In this document: positions 31,188-40,812 of the stretch, one piece after another | How the letters are laid out: each line of letters starts with the position of its first letter | Numbering within the stretch: position 1 is the stretch's first letter | Origin: Acidobacteriota bacterium | Lineage (GTDB): Bacteria; Acidobacteriota; Vicinamibacteria; Vicinamibacterales; SCN-69-37 | Assembly: GCA_013203475.1 (NCBI GenBank) | Contig: JABMNV010000184.1 | Coordinates: forward strand, 1 to 55,837 | Direction: 5' to 3' | Length of the DNA: 55,837 nt | Notes under the pieces: generated by a model | Database searches by the model: none | Told to the model about the DNA's origin: nothing | Seen by the model: the letters and a program-made list of their open reading frames with translations, nothing else | Made by a program: the position numbers and the translations under genes

Positions 31188-31201
31188 CGTTCTCTTTCCG
31201 A

Positions 31202-31861
31202 TCAACGGTGGCAGACCGAGCAACTCGTGAGATGCCGCTCGTCAGCGACGTTATATTCCGTCTTCAGAGCCATCCCCAGCTCGAGCTGATTTGCCGGAGC
31301 CTCATAGGCCATGTTGAAGACCTCGGCCCGCGGCCGCAGGAACTTCTCAGGCGCTCGATGGCACGCAATGCACCATTCCATCTGCAGGGACTCGGCCTGA
31401 TACATGAGCGGCATCTTGTCTACTGGGCCGTGGCAGGTTGCGCAGCCGACGCCCTGCTTGACGTGAATTTGGTGGTTGAAATACACGAAGTCTGGGAGGT
31501 CATTCACCCGAATCCACGTCAAAGGCGTGTCATCCCTAAAGCTCGCGCGCACCGGCTCAAGTAGCGGCGCGTTCGTCCAAATCTGTGCATGGCAGTTGAT
31601 ACACGTCTTGGTTGGCGGAATTCCCGCGAACGAGGACTTCTCAACTGTCGTATGGCAATAACGACAATCGAGGCCGACGCCACCCACGTGGTGGGCGTGG
31701 CTGAACTGCAGGGGCTGCGTCACAAACTCGTTCTGCTTGGTCACCCAAGATGACCGCATCAGTGTGAAGATCACCCATCCCAGAAACAGGACCAGCGTCA
31801 GCACACCGAACAATGACGACCGTGCGGCGGCATTAGCACTTTTTCGAAAAATCTGGCTCAT
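31202..31861 (-). CDS. actA: Alternative complex III pentaheme cytochrome ActA
   Basis: 219 residues: one N-terminal membrane anchor (LFGVLTLVLFLGWVIFTLM), then five CxxCH heme sites (CRYCH, CINCH, CATCH, CIACH, CSVCH), the number known for ActA. It is the first gene of the operon. It is separated from the divergent ABC transporter by a 215-bp spacer that should hold its promoter; I see no clear -35/-10 pair. Confidence 0.94.
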   Translation of the reverse strand: MSQIFRKSANAAARSSLFGVLTLVLFLGWVIFTLMRSSWVTKQNEFVTQPLQFSHAHHVGGVGLDCRYCHTTVEKSSFAGIPPTKTCINCHAQIWTNAPLLEPVRASFRDDTPLTWIRVNDLPDFVYFNHQIHVKQGVGCATCHGPVDKMPLMYQAESLQMEWCIACHRAPEKFLRPRAEVFNMAYEAPANQLELGMALKTEYNVADERHLTSCSVCHR

Positions 31862-32025
31862 AGCGGGCTGCGGAAAACGCCCCTAGCCTACTCGATTGAC
31901 AGCCAAATGCACACAATCGAAGCCGGGGCCCGTGTTTTTAGGCCACAATAGCGGCGGGTGACAAATCGTAGGCGTCTGGACCGATCACCCGGACGGGCGG
32001 AGAGCCAGGGCAACGAGCCTTATTA

Positions 32026-32041
32026 TGTGAAAGTTTTCACA
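32026..32041. promoter_or_regulatory. CRP/FNR-type palindrome TGTGA-N6-TCACA
   Basis: TGTGAAAGTTTTCACA: seven-base arms TGTGAAA/TTTCACA around GT, an exact match to the CRP-type consensus half-sites. It is 35 bp before the ABC transporter ATG and overlaps a possible -10 box TATTAT at 32021-32026. A regulator of the CRP/FNR family is inferred; bound there it would more likely repress than activate. The rest of the 31862-32076 spacer shows nothing else clear. Confidence 0.55.
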
Positions 32042-32076
32042 AGGCTGTCAATCCCAACCAAAGAGGTCCGAGTTTA

Positions 32077-33003
32077 ATGAACGCAATCGCCGTGCAAGGC
32101 ATTTCGAAGCGGTTTGGTGAACACCAAGCCGTCGATGAGGTGTCCATCACTGTTCCAAAGGGGTCGATTTACGGGTTCATTGGGCCAAATGGCTCAGGGA
32201 AAACGACGACCATCCGGATGATTATGAACATCCTGGTGCCCGATTCCGGCACCGTCTCCGTTCTCGGCCACACGCGCGCCTCGGACTTTCGCGACGATGT
32301 CGGATACCTGCCGGAAGAACGGGGCCTCTATAAGAAGATGACGGTCGGTCGAGTGCTCCGGTACTACGGACAGCTCAAGGGCAAGCCAATCACCGAAATC
32401 GACAAAGAAATGAAAGAGTGGCTGGCCCGCCTCCAATTGTCGGATTGGGCTGACAAGAAGGTGGAGCAGCTCTCCAAGGGCATGGCCCAAAAGGTCCAGT
32501 TCATTGCGTCGGTTATCTCGCAACCAGAGTTACTGATTCTTGACGAGCCGTTCTCTGGCCTCGACCCCGTGAATGCCGAAGCGCTCAAGGACGCGGTGCT
32601 CGAACTGCGCAGCCGCGGCACGACGATCGTCTTCTCGACCCACGACATGAACGCCGCCGAACGCCTCTGCGAACGCATCTTCATGATCTTCAAGGGACGC
32701 ACCGTGCTGGACGGCACGTTGGATGAGATTCAGAAGGAGTATGCACTCGACACGGTCCGCGTCCGTGTCACGGGCGGGGCCCCCATGCTGACGGGCCTGC
32801 CTTCAGTGGAGTCGGTCAACGATCACGGAAATTATCAGGACGTGCGGCTGACGGGAGATCCGCAAGCCTTCCTGCAACAGCTCGTTCAGAAGACGGCCGT
32901 GCAGCAATTCGAAATCAAGAAGCCGTCGCTGCATGACATTTTTGTCCGCATCGCGCGCCCTGCCGAGGCCGACCTTACTGCGGCTGCCCTGGGAGCTAAC
33001 TAA
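32077..33003 (+). CDS. ABC transporter ATP-binding protein (ABC-2 exporter, NatA-like)
   Basis: 308-residue ATPase. Walker A GPNGSGKTTTIRM, signature LSKGMAQKVQFIASV, Walker B LLILDEPFSGLDP, H-loop STHDM. The C-terminal DUF4162-type extension (residues about 215-300) is typical for partners of ABC-2 permeases. It is coded directly before the permease, with no gap; together they resemble NatAB-type exporters for Na+ or small molecules. Substrate not determinable. Confidence 0.9.
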   Translation: MNAIAVQGISKRFGEHQAVDEVSITVPKGSIYGFIGPNGSGKTTTIRMIMNILVPDSGTVSVLGHTRASDFRDDVGYLPEERGLYKKMTVGRVLRYYGQLKGKPITEIDKEMKEWLARLQLSDWADKKVEQLSKGMAQKVQFIASVISQPELLILDEPFSGLDPVNAEALKDAVLELRSRGTTIVFSTHDMNAAERLCERIFMIFKGRTVLDGTLDEIQKEYALDTVRVRVTGGAPMLTGLPSVESVNDHGNYQDVRLTGDPQAFLQQLVQKTAVQQFEIKKPSLHDIFVRIARPAEADLTAAALGAN

Positions 33004-34302
33004 ATGAGTCGCGTCCTTATCGTCGCCAAGTCTGAATTTCTCACGCTGGTCAAGACCAAGGCGTTCATCATCAGCATCATCCTCATGCCAGTACTGATGG
33101 GAGCGTTCTTCCTCTTTATGAGCTTTGCCGCGCGCAACATCGACGTCGAGACTCGGCCTTTTGCCGTCATCGACGGCACCGGCGTGCTGTTTGAGCCGCT
33201 CAGGGCAGCCGCCACGGTCCGCAATGCCCAGGCGATCACCGACGGCGAACGGACGGGCCCGGAGTTTGTCCCGTCAAAGGTCGCCACAGACATGCGCTCA
33301 AGTGACGACCTCAAACTGGAGCTCTCTGAGCAGGTGCGCACGAAGAAATTGTTTGCCTTCGTTGAGATTCCGGCCGACGTCATCACGGCCACCGGTGGAG
33401 GGGTTTCTTCAGTGCGCTACTACGCCGAGAATACGACCTACGAACCGCTGCCACGCTGGCTTCAAGCCGCACTCAACGAGGAAATCACCAAGCTCAGGTT
33501 CGACGGTGCGGGCATCGATCAGGACTTGATTGCCAGACTCAACACGCGGATCCCCCTGTCAACATTCGGGCTGGTCGAACGCACCACTGATGGCACTGTC
33601 ACCGAGGCGGTGGAAGTTGATGAGCTCGCACGGGCGTTGGTTCCTGGGTTCTTCCTTATCCTGATGTTCATGACGGTCATGACATCGGCCCAGCACCTGC
33701 TGAACGCGATCATTGAGGAAAAGATGAGCAAGATCAGCGAGGTCCTGCTCGGGTCAGTCACGCCCGTACAGCTGCTCATGGGCAAACTGTTCGGCGTCGT
33801 GGGGGTGGCACTCCTCCTGACATTCGTCTACTTCTCAGGTGCGCTGTATGCGCTGTTTTCCAGTGGCCGCTGGGACCTGTTCGATCCGGCCTTACTGGCA
33901 TGGTTCGTGGTGTTCGTCGTGTGTGCAGCCCTGCTCTATGGGTCGGTCTTTCTGGCACTGGGGTCGGCGTGTTCGGATCTCAAGGACGCCCAGAGCATGA
34001 TGCAACCCGCGATCATCCTCCTGCTGCTGGCCTACATGGGATCATTCGTCGTCATTCAGAATCCTGAGTCCAACATCGCCATCGGCATGTCGTTCTTTCC
34101 GACCATGACGCCCTTCGCGATGATGCTGCGCATGGCCATGCCTCCAGGACCGCCGATGTGGCACGTATTGCTGTCGCTGGCAGGCCTGATCGGCACAACC
34201 GCGTTCTGCCTCTGGGCCGCGTCGCGCATCTTCCGCGTCGGCATCCTCATGCAGGGAAAGGCGCCGACGTTGCCTGAATTGCTGAAATGGATCAGGGCGT
34301 AG
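33004..34302 (+). CDS. ABC-2 type permease (NatB-like)
   Basis: 432 residues. One N-terminal helix (AFIISIILMPVLMGAFFLFM), a long extracytoplasmic domain (residues about 40-215), then five or six C-terminal helices (GFFLILMFMTVMTSAQHLLN; LFGVVGVALLLTFVYFSGAL; PAIILLLLAYMGSFVVI). The motif NAIIEEKMSKISEVLLGSVT is the conserved ABC-2/NatB signature. Partner of the preceding ATPase. Confidence 0.9.
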   Translation: MSRVLIVAKSEFLTLVKTKAFIISIILMPVLMGAFFLFMSFAARNIDVETRPFAVIDGTGVLFEPLRAAATVRNAQAITDGERTGPEFVPSKVATDMRSSDDLKLELSEQVRTKKLFAFVEIPADVITATGGGVSSVRYYAENTTYEPLPRWLQAALNEEITKLRFDGAGIDQDLIARLNTRIPLSTFGLVERTTDGTVTEAVEVDELARALVPGFFLILMFMTVMTSAQHLLNAIIEEKMSKISEVLLGSVTPVQLLMGKLFGVVGVALLLTFVYFSGALYALFSSGRWDLFDPALLAWFVVFVVCAALLYGSVFLALGSACSDLKDAQSMMQPAIILLLLAYMGSFVVIQNPESNIAIGMSFFPTMTPFAMMLRMAMPPGPPMWHVLLSLAGLIGTTAFCLWAASRIFRVGILMQGKAPTLPELLKWIRA

Positions 34303-34374
34303 GGGGGGGGCGGCGGTGCTGGGCGCTGAGGCCGAGAGTGAAATAGAGGCGCTCGATTACATGGGAGACGAATC

Positions 34375-35142
34375 ATGAGAAGACACACGTTATGGTTGGC
34401 ACTGGCGGTTCTCGTTGCCCCGGCCCTCGTCCAGGTGGCGTCGGCGCAGACGTCCGACCAGTCGGCGGTCGACGCAGTCGTGGAGAAACACTTGGCGGCC
34501 GTGGGTGGCCGGGCGGTCCTGGCCAAGTTGACGTCGCGACAGGCGACCGGCACCGTCACGGTTGGCACGCCAAACGGAGATCTGTCTGGACCGGTCGAAA
34601 TCTCGACGACCGCACCCAACAAGTCGCGGGCGCTGATGGAAATCGATCTTTCGCCAGTGGGTGTCAACCAGACGATGACCATTGATCAGCGGTTTGATGG
34701 CACAACCGGGTGGACGCTGAATCCCCTTCAGGGCGATGCCGAGATCACCGGGAATCAACTGGAGAACCTCAAGCACAACCTCTTTCCCAACCAGTTGATG
34801 GGCTACAAAGGGGTTGGCACGACGGTGACACTCCAACCCGGGGAGAAGATTGGCGACAAGGACATGATCGTCTTGCTCACCGCGCCAAAGACCGGCTCTG
34901 CAGTCAAGATACTTCTCGATGCGACCACCTACCTCGTGGCGCGCACCGTGACCATGGTCGAGGCCCCGGAACTGGGTGGCACCGTCGAGCAGGTCAGCGA
35001 CCTGTCTGACTATCGCGCGGTTGATGGGGTCCAGTTGGCCTTTTCGACTGTCACCAGCGCCGGCCCGCAGACGGTGACGATCACGCTCACCAAGATCGTG
35101 CACAACGTCGCGCTCGACGAGGCCATGTTCAAAGGCAGATAG
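34375..35142 (+). CDS. Exported protein of unknown function
   Basis: 255 residues with a signal peptide (HTLWLALAVLVAPALVQVAS, cut before AQTSDQ). The mature part begins VEKHLAAVGGRAVLAKL, a start seen in many acidobacterial periplasmic proteins resembling LolA/outer-membrane lipoprotein-sorting folds; the body is beta-rich (GTVTVGTPNGDLSGPVEIST). GGGAGACGAATC precedes the ATG. It follows the ABC pair by 72 bp, a gap that includes a run of eight or more G. Confidence 0.6.
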   Translation: MRRHTLWLALAVLVAPALVQVASAQTSDQSAVDAVVEKHLAAVGGRAVLAKLTSRQATGTVTVGTPNGDLSGPVEISTTAPNKSRALMEIDLSPVGVNQTMTIDQRFDGTTGWTLNPLQGDAEITGNQLENLKHNLFPNQLMGYKGVGTTVTLQPGEKIGDKDMIVLLTAPKTGSAVKILLDATTYLVARTVTMVEAPELGGTVEQVSDLSDYRAVDGVQLAFSTVTSAGPQTVTITLTKIVHNVALDEAMFKGR

Positions 35143-35145
35143 TTC

Positions 35146-36006
35146 TTATTTAATGATGACGTTGACGTCGAAGCGTCGATAGTTGGTGTACGTCGACTCG
35201 GCCACGACCAGTTCGCGCAGGCGACTGGTCGTGTGTTCGTAGCGCTCAGTGAGAAACCTGGGCAACCACAATTTCAAGATCTCGTGTTCGACAAACACGG
35301 TCGTCACACTGGCCTGAGTGTCGTCGTTTTTCAGCGTAATCGTTGTCTGTCGCAGGCGCCCCGTGGTCGCCTCGATCGTCATCTCACCTGTCGCAAAGAT
35401 GTCACTGCCGTCCGAACCACGGACCAGTGTCGGCCGGTCGCGTTCGGTGAACGCCACGCTGACGACCGGCCCGTCTGGCGTCTGCTCAACCGTGCGCCTG
35501 CTGAAACGGAAACGATCGCGATTCTTGTCGCCAAGAATCACCAGTGCCAGCATCGGATCATTGAAGTTGCGATCGATGGCTCCGATATTGAACCGAGCGT
35601 TGCGATTGGCAATCTGTCGACCAATGCGCGCGAACGAACCACGACTGAGCAACAGGCGCAGATTGTCACGTTGCTGCACCGGCACGCCGTCGACGGTCAC
35701 GATGTCGCGTACGGCTAACCAGCCTCCATCTGCCGGAACGTAGGCGAGAAAGAAGTCGCCCGAAGTCTCACGCCTGGCCACCCGGTTCCCGTCGGTATCA
35801 AAGACCTCCTGAACGGTTGCTTCGTCTGCGATGACGAACTTGAGCGCCTCCTGGTATCCCTTGACGAAGGCGGCAGCTTTGTTGACCACCGCGCGGGCCG
35901 ACGTGTCTGGCGGGCGCCCCTGGGCAAAGGTCTGGGGGCCCAACATCGCCGCCATGGACAGGGCGGTCCCCATAATCGCAACGCGCCCACGCCAAGTCGC
36001 TGCCAT
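35146..36006 (-). CDS. Exported protein of unknown function
   Basis: 286 residues with a signal peptide (MGTALSMAAMLGPQTFAQ, cut near AQG). The mature protein is acidobacterial-type with no motif I can name: YQEALKFVIADEATVQEVFD, RDNLRLLLSRGSFARIGRQI, FTERDRPTLVRG and a C-terminal RELVVAESTYTNYRRFDVNV. It starts 12 bp after the barrel protein gene stops, in the same direction, so it is probably an envelope partner. It converges with the preceding plus-strand gene with a 3-bp gap. Confidence 0.6.
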   Translation of the reverse strand: MAATWRGRVAIMGTALSMAAMLGPQTFAQGRPPDTSARAVVNKAAAFVKGYQEALKFVIADEATVQEVFDTDGNRVARRETSGDFFLAYVPADGGWLAVRDIVTVDGVPVQQRDNLRLLLSRGSFARIGRQIANRNARFNIGAIDRNFNDPMLALVILGDKNRDRFRFSRRTVEQTPDGPVVSVAFTERDRPTLVRGSDGSDIFATGEMTIEATTGRLRQTTITLKNDDTQASVTTVFVEHEILKLWLPRFLTERYEHTTSRLRELVVAESTYTNYRRFDVNVIIK

Positions 36007-36018
36007 GGTCAGTTGCGC

Positions 36019-37305
36019 TCAGAACGTGAAACCGCCACCAAAGTTCACCCGGGTGCCGGCGCCGCGCCCGTGTGCGACTGACAGGCTGAGCCGGAAGACG
36101 GTGGCTGTCATCCACACGCTGCCGCCCACACCCGTGTATCGGATCTGGTCCTTGAGTCGTTGGCCGTAGTCGTATGCCGTCCCCGTGTCCACGAACGCGC
36201 TGACGCCGAGGCGCCCCATATAGAGCGGCGAGGTCAACGGCGCGAACAACTCGACGGACCCGGTCACCACGATGTCGCCAACAAACGCGCCTGCCTTGAA
36301 GCCGCGCAGATTCGACCAGCCGCCGAGCAACGGCCTCAGATACGCGGGTTGGGGCCCGTTCGTGCCGTCGCGGGACACGCGCGCAGCCAGCACGGTCTGC
36401 CCAAGCAGCCCCAGGTAGCCCGTCCCTTCCAGGCGGGTGCGGTGCAGCGTGCCACCAGTGTCGAACGCGACCCGCTCCCAGGCGGCCGTCGCCAACACGG
36501 CATTGCGGGGATAGGCTGGGTTGAGTCGCGTGTCGATCGTGACGTCCGCACCCAGAGTCTTCAATGTGTCGGCAAGTGGACCAAACGTGACGCGCTGCCG
36601 TCCGGCCGTCGCGCCCAGATGAACATGACTGATGGCCCGCTCCGCCCTTGCCCAGATACGCCGCCGGCTATCGTCTTCTTTGTAGGCTGGATTCGTTCGG
36701 CGCTGAACGCCCGACCCCACTTCAACGCGGGTCAGTGGACCGGACGCGAAGTTCTTCTCAAGCTCCAGGGCGGCGCGTTTCGTTCCGCCCCAAGACAGCG
36801 GCAGCGACAAACGACTTCTCTGGCCGACGACGTTTGCCAACGAAGCGATGACGCCATGCGTGACGCCGTACCCGTCTTCCCCGGAAAGAATCGGCAGGTA
36901 CATGATGTTTCCCAGAGCCCAGCGTCTGGTAACAACGGCGACGTCCTCGCCATCGGGTCCTCGAGTGAAGCTGAGTCGGACCGGACCCTCATTGACGATG
37001 ATGATTAGCGTGACTTGGGTGGGATCGACGATGGACGCGAACCGCTTCAGGACCTCAATCTCGTCGAACTTGCCGGACGCCTTGAGGCGCGCATACACCT
37101 CGGCCGGCGTCTCGGGCGTGAACGCCTCTCCGATCGCGACTCCGGAGAGCGCGAGGACTTCCTCGTTCGTCGCCACGTGGTTCCCGTGGACACGAACGTC
37201 GGCAATGACCTCTGCCCTCTGAACCGCCTGAAAAGCCGTCGCGGTCGGGCCAACCGGTGCAGTGGTCGCCAGTGCCAGCAGGGCCGTCAAGACGAGTGCC
37301 GTCAC
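36019..37305 (-). CDS. POTRA plus beta-barrel outer membrane protein (Omp85-like)
   Basis: 428 residues. After a signal peptide, one POTRA-like domain (VIADVRVHGNHVATNEEVLA … VYARLKASGKFDEIEVLKR), then a 16-strand-type barrel ending GGGFTF with terminal Phe. The LRGF motif region reads WSNLRGFKAGAFVG, and a late strand is VSAFVDTGTAYDYG. A single POTRA and this length resemble short Omp85/ShlB-type or TamA-like proteins rather than BamA. The GTG start overlaps the upstream stop (GTGA). Function in outer-membrane secretion or assembly is inferred. Confidence 0.8.
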   Translation of the reverse strand: MTALVLTALLALATTAPVGPTATAFQAVQRAEVIADVRVHGNHVATNEEVLALSGVAIGEAFTPETPAEVYARLKASGKFDEIEVLKRFASIVDPTQVTLIIIVNEGPVRLSFTRGPDGEDVAVVTRRWALGNIMYLPILSGEDGYGVTHGVIASLANVVGQRSRLSLPLSWGGTKRAALELEKNFASGPLTRVEVGSGVQRRTNPAYKEDDSRRRIWARAERAISHVHLGATAGRQRVTFGPLADTLKTLGADVTIDTRLNPAYPRNAVLATAAWERVAFDTGGTLHRTRLEGTGYLGLLGQTVLAARVSRDGTNGPQPAYLRPLLGGWSNLRGFKAGAFVGDIVVTGSVELFAPLTSPLYMGRLGVSAFVDTGTAYDYGQRLKDQIRYTGVGGSVWMTATVFRLSLSVAHGRGAGTRVNFGGGFTF

Positions 37306-38279
37306 TTGATCCTCGCCGTCGCCGTCGCCAACTTGTAGTTCTGGTAGTCCAGGCTGTACCTGGCGTCGATCTCGCCTAGCGCGAGCATCGCGGAGAAATA
37401 CACTTCCACGTCCTTCGGGAGCCAGACGTCAGGAAATGGCTGCGTCATGTTCATCGTGGCCCGCAGGTCCGTCAGACGAACAAGCCAGGCGGCGGGCAGG
37501 AAATCCACGTTCACGTTGTCGAAGACGTACTTCACGATCTGGTGTGCGGACGGCTCAATCCATAACGTGACGAGCGACACCTTGTTCATCATTTGTTCGA
37601 GCGTGGCGTCGTAGTTGCCCTCGCTGTTCTTGTCACCTTGCGCGCGGCGTTTGGCACGTGAGTCTTGTTCGTGCGAGAACAAGCTGGACGGATAATACTC
37701 AACCTTGAGCAGTTCACGCCCATCCACAGTCTCGCGTCCGACAAACGCATATTTGCCTTCTTCGAACTTAAAACGGAGGAAATACGCCGATGAAATGAAC
37801 TGCGGCTCGCGGGATTGACGAATCAGGCTCTGGGCATCCATCGCTGCGCCAGTCTCGGGTGCTGAGCCTGGCCCCCGAGGGTGCTCCACTCTGATGCCAC
37901 CCCCAATCGACACGCTGCCACTCTTGCCGGTGCGCCTCTCCTCAAGCGCCTTTTCGCGGTCCAGAAACTCGTCTTCATACGTCCGTCGATCGTCCTCGGA
38001 GACCGCGACGCCATTGGACTTGACCGGACTGCGGACGAAGAAGCCATCGCGCAGGTACCACGTATAGTCACGCCGGTCTCCCCAGATCGGCACTTTCCCA
38101 GGCCCGCGCACTTCAATCTGCTCACGCTCATCGAGCACGTACTGCTGGAACTTCTTCCAGTTGTCGTCACGCTTGGCCACGACGTTCTTCATGAACACAT
38201 CGAGGTCGTTCTGCGCGATCGGTGCGGCCGCACCATAGGCGACGGCCATCGCCATTACCGCCAACAGTCGCTTCGGCAA
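37302..38279 (-). CDS. Exported protein coupled to the Omp85-like gene
   Basis: About 325 residues. The open frame begins at 38705, but the upstream part reads antisense to the propeller gene. I chose TTG 38279 because GGAGG lies five bases upstream and it gives a signal peptide (PKRLLAVMAMAVAYGAAAPI). The mature protein has a KFQQYVLDEREQIEVRGPG stretch, VGRETVDGRELLKVEYYPS and a LolA-like tail (PKDVEVYFSAMLALGEIDAR). Family recognised only as acidobacterial exported protein. The stop overlaps the next start by four bases (GTGA), indicating tight coupling. Confidence 0.65.
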   Translation of the reverse strand: MPKRLLAVMAMAVAYGAAAPIAQNDLDVFMKNVVAKRDDNWKKFQQYVLDEREQIEVRGPGKVPIWGDRRDYTWYLRDGFFVRSPVKSNGVAVSEDDRRTYEDEFLDREKALEERRTGKSGSVSIGGGIRVEHPRGPGSAPETGAAMDAQSLIRQSREPQFISSAYFLRFKFEEGKYAFVGRETVDGRELLKVEYYPSSLFSHEQDSRAKRRAQGDKNSEGNYDATLEQMMNKVSLVTLWIEPSAHQIVKYVFDNVNVDFLPAAWLVRLTDLRATMNMTQPFPDVWLPKDVEVYFSAMLALGEIDARYSLDYQNYKLATATARIK

Positions 38280-38307
38280 GAGAACCTCCAGACTGATTAT
38301 TAAGGAC

Positions 38308-40812
38308 TCAGTCGAACATTTCCGGGTAGTGCGTGCGCTGGCAGTCGGGACACATACTGTGGCTAAAGTCAGCCTCGCTATGTTGCCCGATGTAGTCCTC
38401 AAGACGCCGCCAGTACCCTCGATCATCGCGGATCTTTTTGCAGTGGGCACATATAGGCAACAACCCACGAAGCACTTTGACCTTGACCATCGCTTCCTGC
38501 ACGGCTCGCTCCAGGACGTCTGCCTTTCGATGGAGGTGCCGAGTTCTCCATCGCACCAGCCCGAACACCACCAGACCCAATCCAAGCACGCTGCCAACGA
38601 TGGTCCAGCGTGTTTCCCGCCAGTGTGGTGCCACGGCAACCGTGGCGATGAGGGGATCCGTCCACGGTTGAGCCGTGGCGGACGACACGCGGGCGGCGAC
38701 TTCAATGGTCCAGGTGCCTGCTTCGAGACTTTGAATCCGCAACTCGGGAGTTACCTGTGGCTCCGACCACGCGTCATTCGACTGGGCCGGGCGCGGGCGG
38801 GCAATGCGTGTGCGGTACTCCACCCGTTCTGGTCGGGGCCAGGGAGCCATCCATTCCAGGTGCAGCCGACGATCATGGGCCGGCAAGACAAACGACGCGT
38901 CCACGGTACCTTGACCCGCGGCGGCACCACGCCAGTGCAACGAAAGATCCGGCAACGGCAGCGCCTGCACGCCGGCATGAAAGTGGGCGATCCCACTCAT
39001 CGTTCCGAACAACACGTCGCCGTTAGCAAGAGGTACTACGCCAAGAGCGTTCGCCTCCTCAGAGATCAGTCCGTCACTGGCGTCGAACCGCTGCCAGCGG
39101 CCTTCGCTGAAACGGCCTACTCCCAACGAGCCTCCGACCCAGACAGCCCCGTCGTCGGCCCCAGCCATCGCATACACCGTGGCACCAGGAAGGCCGTCGG
39201 CGAGTGTCAGCATGCGCCACGAGTCGCGGTCACCCACAGCAATGCCGCCGACGCCACCGACCCACATTTCTTCGTCTGACCGCTCCAGCAAGGTGAGTGC
39301 AGACTCGAGGCCGGCGGGCAATTCGACGGCGCCAGGGGTCAGCGCTGTGCCACGAAAGGCAATGACGCCGCGGTCGGTCACAACCCAGAGATCCCCGTTT
39401 CGGCGCCACACCATCTGCCGCACATTCTGATCAGGCAGTTGCGCATTCACGTCGTCGGCTGGCACCCACGTCGTCCCCGTCCGCCGAAGCAGACCCTGAC
39501 TTGAGGTCGCGGCCCACCACGTCCCATCGGGTCCTTTGAACAGACCATTCACGAAACCGAGCGGGAGCGAATAGATTTGGTGGAAGGTGCGGCCATTGGT
39601 CGATTCAAACAGCGCCTGACGCCCGCCCGCCCAGATCACGCCTGGAAAGGCCTCAACGACGCATCGCACGTCTTCGGTGATGCCTTCCTTGCGGCCGAAC
39701 GCAGTCATGGCACGACCATCCCATTTGAGGACACCCCGACTGAACACGGCCGCCAGAAACCCGCCGTCGCTCGACGGCGTGAGGTTGAACGTGAACATCG
39801 AGTCTGTGTCGTTGCCAGAGGTCCAGAACGTACGATGTGACCACGCCTCGCCGATCCACTGCTGGAGGCCCGCGCCGTTGAATCCGAGCCACACGGCTCA
39901 GGTGCGGTCTGCCTGCAACGCGGTAACAGTGGCGCCTTTCACGCCGTTGGTCGACGACCATCTCGTGAAGGGCGTGGTGTCGGACCCGAAGGCAACGTTT
40001 CCATTGTCGCCGCCGACCCAGAGGCGGCCATGACGGTCTTCGGTCATCGATCGAATGCGTCCGCCCTGCCATCCGTCGATGGAGATCGCAGTCCAGCCGT
40101 CTGCTGGGCCCCGTTGTGACCTGCAGTGGTACACGAAGCCGTCGTCTCCGCCAGCCCACACCGTCCCGCGGACGTCGACATGCAGGCGCCGTACACGCGT
40201 CGGGGGCGACCCATTGCAGATCATGCGACCGATCGCGTCGTCCACAATTTCGAAGACGCCGAGTTCCCCACCGACAACCACGGCGCCATCAGGTCCCGCC
40301 GCCAGCGTTTCGTATCCGTTCGCGGGGGCTCGGGGTACATCAACCCACACGTGTGTCTCAACCGACCGACTCATGAGACGACCAGTGGTCGTGATGCCGA
40401 TGAGCCGACCGTCTCGCGCCTCGACCACACTGATTAGAGGTGCTGGAGTCGGCGTCCGTTCCCAACGTGCGCCATCCCAGGACCACAGGCCGCCGGTACC
40501 AGCAACGTGCACGCCGCCCAGGCGCCGTCTGGCAAACGTGTTGAACACACCGTTCAGCGGCGCGTCCGGCAGCGGTCTCAACCGCTCGACGAGGCCACGT
40601 TCCACGACCGCGACGCCGCCCAACGTGGCAATCCACACGGTCCCCTCTGCGTCTTCGTGAAGAGCGATAACCGTCGACTGCGGCAGGGACCCGGTCGAAG
40701 ATTCTCTCGTGAACGACCGGAACGCACGAACAGGTGTCGGGCCGTCCTGGGCGCTGGCAAGTGATGGAACGACCAATGTCCAAGCGAAGAGGACCAGGAG
40801 GACCGGAATCAC
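38308..40812 (-). pseudogene. Propeller sensor protein broken by an in-frame TGA
   Basis: A single frame of about 834 codons is divided by TGA at 39898-39900. The N-terminal part (signal peptide VLFAWTLVVPSLASAQ, then blades such as DAEGTVWIATLGGVAVVE and DRHGRLWVGGDNG) ends QADRT; the C-terminal part resumes AVWLGFNGAGLQQW. The blade pattern D-x-x-G-x-VW demands Gly where the TGA stands, one base from GGA. The second half continues with more blades, a Y_Y_Y-like domain, one membrane helix (TIVGSVLGLGLVVFGLVRW), a coiled coil and a CAHC...CPDC tail. It resembles ligand-binding hybrid sensors but lacks a kinase. ATGA-coupled to the upstream gene. Confidence 0.8.

Noticed and set aside
38280-38705. 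N-terminal extension of the exported protein gene to 38705
   Set aside because: It overlaps the propeller gene on the same strand in another frame, has no family-like sequence, and the TTG with GGAGG at 38279 gives a clean signal peptide.
39898-39900. TGA read as an amino acid (recoding)
   Set aside because: Intact genes in the window, such as the metallo-hydrolase, end with TGA, no SECIS-like hairpin is apparent, and the expected residue is Gly here but Cys in the transposase.
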